The notes beneath the pieces were generated by a model. That model searched no databases. It was not told the DNA's origin and saw nothing but the letters and a program-made list of their open reading frames with translations. A DNA stretch of 6,847 bases from an uncultured Lachnospiraceae bacterium (GTDB lineage Bacteria > Bacillota > Clostridia > Lachnospirales > Lachnospiraceae): positions 1 through 6,847 of the forward strand of contig CANTGP010000162.1 in the NCBI GenBank assembly GCA_947653315.1. The letters are read 5' to 3'. The position numbers and the translations under genes are program-made. How positions within the stretch are numbered: the first letter of the stretch is position 1; every line of letters begins with the position of its first letter. Of this stretch, positions 1 to 5,355 are shown in pieces.

Positions 1-59
1 CTCGAACCCTGGACACCCTGATTAAGAGTCAGGTGCTCTACCAACTGAGCTAGCAGCGC
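1..59 (-). tRNA. tRNA-Lys (anticodon CTT), 3' end cut by window edge
   Basis: Read on the minus strand, the segment starts with the 5' acceptor strand GCGCTGC (59-53), then TA, a D arm with stem GCTC/GAGC around AGTTGGTA, and an anticodon arm with stem CCTGA/TCAGG and loop CTCTTAA. The anticodon is CTT, complementary to + strand bases 24-26, so the tRNA reads AAG lysine codons. A five-base variable loop (GTGTC) and the T stem CAGGG with TTCGAG of the T loop follow, and then the window ends. The rest of the T arm, the 3' acceptor strand and any encoded CCA lie to the left of position 1. Every arm that can be seen pairs properly, so this looks like a functional gene. More tRNAs could follow in the same transcript beyond the edge, which cannot be seen here. 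Confidence 0.96.
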
Positions 60-96
60 ATATATTTCTGCGGGATAAATGGATATGGATATTTCA

Positions 97-126
97 TTTA
101 CAACGCAAGAGTTATTATAGTATAAT
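97..126 (+). promoter_or_regulatory. Candidate sigma-A-type promoter for tatD-rsmA
   Basis: On the + strand a perfect -10 box TATAAT lies at 121-126. The -35 can be read as TTTACA (97-102, spacer 18) or TTACAA (98-103, spacer 17). Transcription would start near 133 and leave an AT-rich 5' leader of about 100 nt before the tatD start at 232. It is the only good rightward promoter upstream of tatD, and tatD and rsmA are only 27 bp apart, so it probably serves both. The -10 is separated from the leftward tRNA promoter's -10 by a single base, so the two promoters should be mutually exclusive for polymerase binding. Confidence 0.6.
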
Positions 127-147
127 GTCTTTTGGTTTGCAAGAGTT
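105..147 (+). repeat. Direct repeat GCAAGAGTT, two copies
   Basis: The nine-base word GCAAGAGTT occurs at 105-113 and again at 139-147, 34 bases apart. The right copy overlaps the -35 of the leftward tRNA promoter. The left copy sits in the spacer of the rightward promoter and over the predicted tRNA transcription start. Such placement could suit a regulator site, but the similarity may also follow from the general symmetry of the two promoters. No binding protein can be named. Confidence 0.4.
114..142 (-). promoter_or_regulatory. Sigma-A-type promoter for tRNA-Lys
   Basis: On the minus strand there is a -35 box TTGCAA (142-137), a 17-base spacer and a perfect -10 box TATAAT (119-114). The predicted start is near 107, giving a leader of about 48 nt before the mature tRNA 5' end at 59. 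The sequence upstream of the -35 (about 143-185) is almost all A and T in runs, which resembles the UP elements that boost stable-RNA promoters. It overlaps a rightward promoter on the other strand almost completely. No start site is measured; this rests on box matches and position. Confidence 0.75.
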
Positions 148-216
148 TTTTTTAAAAATTTAAGAAAAAAAATAAATAAATTTTAAGAATCCCCAAAAAA
201 CAGGGAAAAACAGATG

Positions 217-226
217 AAAGGAAAGG
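217..226 (+). promoter_or_regulatory. Ribosome binding site supporting the tatD start at 232
   Basis: The purine stretch AAAGGAAAGG contains two AAAGG cores; the second ends five bases before ATG 232. This favours the start at 232 over an in-frame ATG at 214, which would add six residues (MKGKEN) and has only a weaker AGGG at 202-205. Family members also usually begin close to the metal-binding HxH motif, as the 232 start does. Confidence 0.65.
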
Positions 227-231
227 AAAAC

Positions 232-999
232 ATGATATTTGAAAGCCATGCGCATTACGACGACGAAGCCTTTGACGGGGACCGGGATGTCCTGCTTGGC
301 AGTCTGTGGGAAAACGGCATCGGTTATGTGGTCAATGTGGGAGCCAGCCTGAAAACCACGGAACAGACCGTGGCTTTGGCACAAAAATACCCGTTTGTTT
401 ACGGGGCGGCAGGCGTGCATCCTTCGGAAACGGCGGAGCTGGATGAAGGGAAATTCCGGTGGCTGAAGGAGCAATGCGCCCAACCGAAGATTGTGGCGGT
501 GGGGGAAATCGGGCTGGACTACCACTGGGAGGAGCCGGACCGGGAGACGCAGAAAAAATGGCTGGAAAGGCAGTTACAGTTGGCGGCGGAAGCGGACCTG
601 CCGGTAATCATCCATTCCAGGGAGGCGGCGAAGGACACGCTGGAGCGTGTGAAGGAAGCGGCCGCGTGCGGGGTGGAAGGGGTTATCCACTGTTATTCCT
701 ATACGAAAGAAACGGCAAGGGAATATTTGGATATGGATTATTACTTCGGCATCGGCGGCGTGGTAACGTTCCGAAACGGGAGGAAATTAAAGGAGACCGT
801 GGAATACATTCCCATCGAAAACATTCTGCTGGAAACGGACAGCCCCTATCTTGCGCCGAATCCGTACAGGGGCAAACGGAATTCATCCCTTTATCTTCCC
901 TTAATTGCAAAAGAAATTGCGCAAATCAAAGGAATGGATTATGATGAAGTAGTGGAAATCACCACACGGAATGCGAAGCGTCTGTTCCGGATTGTATAA
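232..999 (+). CDS. tatD: TatD family metal-dependent deoxyribonuclease (YabD-like)
   Basis: The protein (255 residues from ATG 232, 261 from ATG 214) is a TIM-barrel metallohydrolase of the TatD family. Members are cytoplasmic Mg/Mn-dependent DNases, implicated in DNA repair and in trimming 3' ends; exact substrates in Firmicutes are not settled. The family's motifs occur in order: HAH at residues 6-8, GVHP at 61-64, GEIGLDY at 91-97 (metal ligand E92), PVIIHSR at 124-130 (H128), HCYSY at 153-157 (H153) and ETDSPYLAP at 201-209 (catalytic-site D203), followed by PYRGKRN at 211-217. The common HCFSG form is HCYSY here, but the histidine is kept. Length is normal and no catalytic residue is missing. 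It ends 27 bp before rsmA and is probably co-transcribed with it. In Bacillus the same neighbourhood is yabD-yabE-rnmV-ksgA, so yabD-like orthology is likely. It has no role in Tat export despite the name. Confidence 0.95.
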   Translation: MIFESHAHYDDEAFDGDRDVLLGSLWENGIGYVVNVGASLKTTEQTVALAQKYPFVYGAAGVHPSETAELDEGKFRWLKEQCAQPKIVAVGEIGLDYHWEEPDRETQKKWLERQLQLAAEADLPVIIHSREAAKDTLERVKEAAACGVEGVIHCYSYTKETAREYLDMDYYFGIGGVVTFRNGRKLKETVEYIPIENILLETDSPYLAPNPYRGKRNSSLYLPLIAKEIAQIKGMDYDEVVEITTRNAKRLFRIV

Positions 1000-1026
1000 G
1001 GAACGGGCAGGGAAGGACAGGAAAAC

Positions 1027-1941
1027 ATGGCATTTTTAGCAACCCCCGGAAGTACCGCTGAGGTGCTTAGGAAATACGGGTTTCATTTTCAGAAAAAATA
1101 CGGACAGAATTTTTTAATCGACGGCAATATCCTGGAAAAGATTATGGCGGCCTCCGGCATCACGGGACAGGACTGTGTGCTGGAAATCGGCCCCGGCATC
1201 GGTACCATGACACAGTATCTTGCGGAACGGGCGAGGGAAGTGGTGGCAGTGGAGGTTGACCGGGCGCTGATTCCCATTTTGGAAGATACGCTTTCCGCAT
1301 ATGATAACGTGACGGTCATCTGCCAGGATATCCTGAAAACGGACATCCGCCGGATGGTGGAGGAGAGGAACGGGGGAAACCCCGTTAAGGTGGTGGCAAA
1401 CCTTCCGTATTATATCACCACTCCCATTCTCATGGGACTGTTGGAAAGCGGCGTCCCGTTGGAGAGCATTACCGTTATGGTACAGAAAGAAGTGGCGGAG
1501 CGGATGCAGGTCGGACCCGGCACCAAAGATTACGGGGCTTTGTCCCTTGCGGTACAGTATTATGCAAAACCGGAAACCGTCATGCAGGTACCCCCTGCCT
1601 GCTTTATGCCAAGACCGAATGTGGGAAGCGCAGTTATCCGGCTGACCCGTCATGGGCAGCCCCCGGTCAGGGTAAAGGATGAGCGGCGGATGTTTGATTT
1701 CATCCGCGCATCGTTTAACCAAAGGCGGAAAACACTGGTAAACGGGCTGGCAAATGCGGCGGGGCTGGAGCTTTCCAAAGAAGCCGTGACCGTGGCGCTG
1801 GGGCAGATGGGACTTCCGCCCACCGTCCGCGGGGAGTCGCTTACGCTGGAGCAGTTTGCCGTATTGAGCGACCTGCTCCCATGCGGCAGCGGGAAAGATG
1901 CAGGGACGGCTGACGCATGGCAAAAACAGGGTGGCAAATAA
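1027..1941 (+). CDS. rsmA: 16S rRNA (adenine1518-N6/adenine1519-N6)-dimethyltransferase RsmA (KsgA)
   Basis: This 304-residue enzyme transfers four methyl groups from S-adenosylmethionine to two adjacent adenines in the 3'-terminal hairpin of 16S rRNA during late small-subunit assembly. Loss of the activity is known to give kasugamycin resistance. Visible motifs are the N-terminal KKYGQNFL (residues 23-30), the SAM-binding motif I EIGPGIGTMT (53-62), the acidic motif II VEVDR (75-79), the catalytic NLPYYITTP (125-133), FMPRPNVGSAV (193-203) and the RNA-binding FIRASFNQRRKTL (225-237). The C-terminal helical domain ends near LSDLL (280-284). The last 20 residues are a Gly/Ala/Lys-rich tail beyond the usual core. 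A Shine-Dalgarno GAAGGACAGGA lies just upstream of ATG 1027. The gene follows tatD by 27 bp in one operon. Erm methylases share the fold, but NLPYY and the full KsgA motif set make RsmA the clear choice. Confidence 0.97.
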   Translation: MAFLATPGSTAEVLRKYGFHFQKKYGQNFLIDGNILEKIMAASGITGQDCVLEIGPGIGTMTQYLAERAREVVAVEVDRALIPILEDTLSAYDNVTVICQDILKTDIRRMVEERNGGNPVKVVANLPYYITTPILMGLLESGVPLESITVMVQKEVAERMQVGPGTKDYGALSLAVQYYAKPETVMQVPPACFMPRPNVGSAVIRLTRHGQPPVRVKDERRMFDFIRASFNQRRKTLVNGLANAAGLELSKEAVTVALGQMGLPPTVRGESLTLEQFAVLSDLLPCGSGKDAGTADAWQKQGGK

Positions 1942-1953
1942 CGAATAATATTT

Positions 1954-1982
1954 TTGACATTGGGAATCTCCTATGGTAAACT
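1954..1982 (+). promoter_or_regulatory. Extended -10 promoter for the TPR protein and glgB
   Basis: A perfect -35 TTGACA (1954-1959) is followed by a 17-base spacer and TAAACT (1977-1982), which matches TATAAT at four of six positions. The TGG directly before it supplies the TGn extended -10 element (1974-1976). Transcription would begin near 1989, giving a leader of about 85 nt. It starts 13 bp after the rsmA stop codon with no clear terminator between, so some read-through from tatD-rsmA is likely as well. Confidence 0.75.
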
Positions 1983-2061
1983 AAGACAATGAAAAATGGG
2001 GATATTTTATACCTGTGGCGGTATGCGTCACGGCACATGTGGATGAAAAAGACAGATTTAT

Positions 2062-2067
2062 GAGGTG
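2062..2067 (+). promoter_or_regulatory. Shine-Dalgarno GAGGTG that sets a TTG start
   Basis: GAGGTG (continuing as GAGGTGAG) pairs well with the 16S 3' end and lies six bases before TTG 2074. The GTG inside it at 2065 is in frame but cannot easily be the start, because it is itself part of the binding site and has no other ribosome site upstream. The start at 2074 gives a protein beginning [12 protein letters not shown]. Confidence 0.75.
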
Positions 2068-2073
2068 AGTACC

Positions 2074-5000
2074 TTGGATAAGTACGAATATAAAGTACGT
2101 GCAGAGGAAATAAAGTCCTTAATTGCCAAAGGAGAATTTGCAGAAGCGGTCAAGATTGCGGATACCATCGATTGGCACAGGGTCAAAAGTGTAATGATGC
2201 TCTGTACCATCAGCGATTTATATAAGATTAACCGTAAGTTCCAGGAGAGCAAGGACATTCTTTTAATGGCATACGAACGCCATCCGGGCGGCCGCCTGAT
2301 TGTTTATTCTTTATGTGAGCTTTCCATAAAGATGGGAGAATTTGTACAGGCGATTGAATATTATAAGGAATTTGTCCAGATTGCACCGAAGGATACGGGG
2401 AGATACATCTTACAGTATAAGCTGTATGAAGCCCAGGACGTGAGCCTGGAAGAACGCATTGCGGTTTTGGAGGAATTCAAGAAACGGGATTACCGGGAAA
2501 AATGGGCGTATGAACTGGCATACCTTTACCACCGGATCGGGTTGGAAACCAAATGTGTGGAAGAATGCGATGAAATGATTCTTTGGTTCGGCGAAGGCAG
2601 ATATGTCATGAAAGCGCTGGAATTAAAGCAGCTCCACCAACCTTTGACGGAGTCCCAGCAGGAGAAGTTCCGGTTGATGAAGCAGGGATTGCTAACGGAA
2701 GACGACGTACAGGAAGAAGCGGGCGATACGGAGGAAGAAGCGGACGACGGTGCGGAACAGGACGGGGAACCGGAGGAGGCGGACGACAGGGAGGAAGAAG
2801 ACGAAGCGGACACGGAGCCCGGGACAGAGACAGAGGATGACGGGGAACCGGAGGAAGACGCCGGGAGCGGGGACGAGGAAGAATTTAAGGTTAAGACCGT
2901 GGATCTTGGCAAATACAATACCCTGAACCTGCAGAAAGAGCTTGCGGAGAGCATGAGGGAGATTTTGGGGGACGACAGGAAACTCCAGTTCCAGCCGGAA
3001 CGTCCTTCCATGGAGCCGGTCATGGAGTCCATTGTCGCGCCGCTGCTCCAGGAGACCGGGGATTTGCCGCTGGCGGAAAGTAAAACACCGAAGCTGCAAA
3101 TCGGGGAATTGGAATTTGTGGATTTGGAGGAAGAAGGGGAACCGGAGGAAGCGCAGTCTGCCGTGGTAGAGGAAAAAGTCTTTTTTGAGGAAGATGAAAA
3201 CGCCGCGCAGGACGGCGGGGACGGAAATTCCCAAGAGGAAATGATTCCGGATATTCTTCGGCAGGATACGAAACGGATTAATTTCGGGGATACGAAAGAA
3301 CTTTTTCCCGGACAGAAAGTGGTTTCCCCCAATGTCCTGCCGCCCCGATATGCCATGGCGGTGCAGAAAGCGATGCAGCCCCGGCAGGTACAGGACGGGA
3401 CAGCGGAAGGCACAGGGGGAAGCGAAACCCTGCAGGACGTAAAAGGCCGGGAAGCCAAAGAGCCGGAAGCAAGGGAGACGGTAGCGGGACTGCCCGCGGC
3501 TGACGGAGGGCAGCAGGAACCCCAGGGAGCCCAAGCCTCCCCGGAACCGGTGCAGGCGCATCCGACCTTAATGAAAAACCATAAACCTTCCGGTTTTGAA
3601 CAGATGCTTTCCCAGGAATACGATGGGCAGATCAGTTTGGTGGTACCGAACAGCGCGAACGTGGAGAAACAGATTACGGGACAGATGAACATTGCCGACA
3701 TTATGGCGGAGTGGGAGCGGACGAAGCGGGAAAATGAAGAAAAACGCCGCCAGGATGTGCGCAAGCGGGTGCAGCAGCATACCGGCAACATGTTCTCGGA
3801 ATTCGACGAGGCGAAGAAAAGCGGTCTGTTGGAACAGTTAGAGAAAGCGGTCATAGAAGCCATTATGAAGGAATCCGCACAAAATACCGTAGATCCCAGC
3901 GAACTGACGGAAGAACAGTTGACGGATATTGTGCGGAGCGTGGGAAGGAAGAAGGATGCGGCCGTTTTGCCGGAGCCGGAAGAAGAACATAAAAATAAGG
4001 ATAATATCATAAACATCGCCGATGTCAGGGGCGCGTCCGAAAGCCTTGGCCGTACCAGGGCGGGAACACAGGCGGCGGAACCTGCGGGAAGCCGTCCGGC
4101 AGGGAAAGAGGCAACCGCTATGGCGGCGGAAGCTGCGGCGGGCGCGGCAGGGGAAGATTTGAAAGCGTCAGCCGCCGGAATGTCCGGGGAAGCGGCGGAG
4201 GCAGCCTCAGCCGGGGAAATACCGGCGGAAACCATGCCGGAGACGGCAGTTACGTCACAGGCGCGGGAGGAAGCCGCGGAACATAATCCCGGCGAGGCTC
4301 CGAAAGATGCCGAACCCGCAGCGGAAAAAGTGCCCATCGAAATTTTGGCGGCGGACGAACAGGCGGGGGACGGGTTGTCCCTGCAGAAACTTTCCGCGGA
4401 AGCACTGTCCATAGAAGCGGTGCGGGAGCTGGCCGGAATCAGGGACCCGGAGGAAACCGACGACGGATACGACACGGACTACCGTGCAAAACCGGCGGAG
4501 AAACCGGCGAAGGACGGCAGACCCGGCACACATGCGGACCATAAGCTCCGTCCGTTTTCCGAGGAAGAAAAGGAGCTGTTCGGCAGATTTGCCCATAACC
4601 ATAAATCAAAGGAACAGATTATCCATGCCATAGATGAGATGAGCATGGATTCCTACAGCGGAAACGTGATTGTGACAGGGGAAGAAGAAGCGGGTACGCT
4701 GGATTTGGCGAAAAACCTGGTGCGCATGATGCAGTTGTCCGACCGGAACTTTTCCGGCAAGGTGGCGAAGATTTCCGGCGAGACGTTAAATAAAAAGGAT
4801 GTGCAGGCGACGTTAATGAAACTGACGGACGGGGCGCTGATCATCGAACATGCCACGGACATGTCCAGCGGCACCGCCACGGATTTGAATAAGGCGCTGG
4901 CGAAGGAAAACCGGGGACTTTTTGTGGTCATGGAGGCGAAGAAGGATGAGATGAACATCTTCTTACGCAAAAACCGTTCCCTGATGGATAATTTTAATGC

Positions 5001-5298
5001 GCGGATAGACATCGAATCCCTGGACGACCATTCGCTGGTGGAATATGCCAAGCTGTATGCGGAGGAGCAGGAATATTCCATCGATGAACTGGGGATTCTG
5101 GCGCTCCATACAAGGATTGCGGATATGCAGACCAGCGACCATGAGGTGACGGTGGCGGAAGTCAAGGATTTGGTGGATGATGCGATTTATTTTGCGGATA
5201 AAAAGAATCCGAAACATTTCTTTGATGTCCTGTTCGGGAAACGGTATGATGCGGAGGATATGATTATCCTGCGGGAGAAGGACTTTATGCATTATTAA
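2074..5298 (+). CDS. Large TPR protein with acidic linker and C-terminal degenerate AAA+-like domain; function unknown
   Basis: The product has 1074 residues from TTG 2074 (GTG 2065 would add three). It has no signal peptide or membrane segment, so it is probably cytoplasmic. Residues 8-200 are helical with TPR-like hairpins, clearest at about 41-71, 75-106 and 142-174. Residues 209-270 are strongly acidic. Residues 310-520 are low-complexity and rich in Glu, Pro and Gln. A charged helical island, likely coiled coil, spans about 538-625. Residues 653-752 are alanine-rich. From about 825 to the end a folded domain resembles an AAA+ module of SpoVK/CbbX type: [13 protein letters not shown] (868-880) at Walker A, GALIIEHA (920-927) at Walker B, and [15 protein letters not shown] (956-970) then NF (973-974) where active relatives have DEM..FL..NPGL.SRF. 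The ATPase residues are missing. TPR plus an inactive AAA+ fold suggests a scaffold or adaptor. It has its own promoter and lies 57 bp before glgB. I do not recognise a named family; the TPR call is firmer than the AAA+ call. Confidence 0.85.
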   Translation: MDKYEYKVRAEEIKSLIAKGEFAEAVKIADTIDWHRVKSVMMLCTISDLYKINRKFQESKDILLMAYERHPGGRLIVYSLCELSIKMGEFVQAIEYYKEFVQIAPKDTGRYILQYKLYEAQDVSLEERIAVLEEFKKRDYREKWAYELAYLYHRIGLETKCVEECDEMILWFGEGRYVMKALELKQLHQPLTESQQEKFRLMKQGLLTEDDVQEEAGDTEEEADDGAEQDGEPEEADDREEEDEADTEPGTETEDDGEPEEDAGSGDEEEFKVKTVDLGKYNTLNLQKELAESMREILGDDRKLQFQPERPSMEPVMESIVAPLLQETGDLPLAESKTPKLQIGELEFVDLEEEGEPEEAQSAVVEEKVFFEEDENAAQDGGDGNSQEEMIPDILRQDTKRINFGDTKELFPGQKVVSPNVLPPRYAMAVQKAMQPRQVQDGTAEGTGGSETLQDVKGREAKEPEARETVAGLPAADGGQQEPQGAQASPEPVQAHPTLMKNHKPSGFEQMLSQEYDGQISLVVPNSANVEKQITGQMNIADIMAEWERTKRENEEKRRQDVRKRVQQHTGNMFSEFDEAKKSGLLEQLEKAVIEAIMKESAQNTVDPSELTEEQLTDIVRSVGRKKDAAVLPEPEEEHKNKDNIINIADVRGASESLGRTRAGTQAAEPAGSRPAGKEATAMAAEAAAGAAGEDLKASAAGMSGEAAEAASAGEIPAETMPETAVTSQAREEAAEHNPGEAPKDAEPAAEKVPIEILAADEQAGDGLSLQKLSAEALSIEAVRELAGIRDPEETDDGYDTDYRAKPAEKPAKDGRPGTHADHKLRPFSEEEKELFGRFAHNHKSKEQIIHAIDEMSMDSYSGNVIVTGEEEAGTLDLAKNLVRMMQLSDRNFSGKVAKISGETLNKKDVQATLMKLTDGALIIEHATDMSSGTATDLNKALAKENRGLFVVMEAKKDEMNIFLRKNRSLMDNFNARIDIESLDDHSLVEYAKLYAEEQEYSIDELGILALHTRIADMQTSDHEVTVAEVKDLVDDAIYFADKKNPKHFFDVLFGKRYDAEDMIILREKDFMHY
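2698..2883 (+). repeat. Acidic low-complexity tract with DGEPEE repeats in the TPR protein
   Basis: These codons give residues 209-270, of which 37 of 62 are Asp or Glu and only one is basic (R239). The hexapeptide DGEPEE appears twice (residues 230-235 and 256-261), encoded by the same 17 bases at 2761-2777 and 2839-2855. The 14-base core GGGGAACCGGAGGA recurs a third time outside the tract at 3136-3149, giving EGEPEE. The pattern suggests a disordered spacer that grew by slippage or short duplication and may vary in length between strains. Confidence 0.8.
4030..4329 (+). other. Alanine-rich linker region in the TPR protein
   Basis: Residues 653-752 contain 32 alanines in 100, with Glu, Gly and Pro making up much of the rest and almost no aromatic residues. 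The DNA is dominated by GCG, GCA and GAA codons and is more GC-rich than the flanking coding parts. It separates the helical island from the C-terminal AAA+-like domain and is most simply a flexible, poorly conserved linker. Confidence 0.75.
4546..5298 (+). other. C-terminal degenerate AAA+-like domain (SpoVK/CbbX type)
   Basis: This part (residues 825-1074) aligns by eye with the SpoVK/CbbX group of AAA+ ATPases. The expected TGNPGTGKTTVAR is [13 protein letters not shown], so the P-loop lysine is T875. The expected LFIDEA is LIIEHA, so the acidic pair is E925-H926. The arginine finger position in SRF is N973. In the lid, where relatives have NARxVRNL, the text is TVAEVKDL (1026-1033), with no arginine at sensor 2. 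The hydrophobic strands and the DEM..FL..N segment (958-967) are kept. The comparison is from memory of the family, without a profile search, so homology is likely but not proven. Confidence 0.6.
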
Positions 5299-5335
5299 TA
5301 AATTAATCTAAATAAATTTACCTAAATAAATTATA
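5294..5335 (+). repeat. Three imperfect 14-bp AT-rich tandem repeats
   Basis: Units start at 5294, 5308 and 5322. The last two share CTAAATAAATT exactly (5308-5318 and 5322-5332); the first matches the second at 10 of 14 positions and overlaps the stop codon of the TPR gene. They fill most of the gap before glgB. There is no hairpin or terminator in them. A TATAAG at 5332-5337 has no -35 and would start a transcript inside the glgB ribosome site, so the repeats are probably a slippage-prone spacer. Confidence 0.7.
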
Positions 5336-5355
5336 AGAAGCAGGGGGTAGTATTT

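Noticed and set aside
1..60. Integration site for a mobile element at the tRNA gene
   Set aside because: The tRNA 3' end, where such elements insert, is outside the window, and no integrase or repeated tRNA fragment is present inside it.
160..525. A 121-codon minus-strand frame crossing the start of tatD
   Set aside because: It runs through tatD motifs and into the AT-rich tRNA upstream region; the phenylalanine-rich end is a reading of A-tracts, not a credible protein.
1114..1923. A 269-codon open frame on the minus strand within rsmA
   Set aside because: It lies wholly inside a gene with complete RsmA motifs, and its own translation shows no family features or start signal.
2014..2037. 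Possible hairpin TGTG...CACA in the TPR gene leader
   Set aside because: Only four plus two base pairs with a mismatch and a ten-base loop, no U-run; too weak for a terminator or riboswitch.
2043..2063. Six-codon leader frame MKKTDL whose TGA overlaps the GAGGTG ribosome site
   Set aside because: It would be a neat coupling device, but it has no ribosome site of its own and frames this short are common by chance.
2526..4475. A 649-codon open frame on the minus strand within the TPR gene
   Set aside because: It is the mirror of purine-rich Glu, Ala and Asp codons, giving a Ser/Ala/Pro-rich product with no recognisable domain, no promoter and no ribosome site. The forward frame carries real domains over the same DNA.
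5332..5337. TATAAG as a -10 box for a separate glgB promoter
   Set aside because: No -35 lies at the right distance and the start would fall within the glgB ribosome site.
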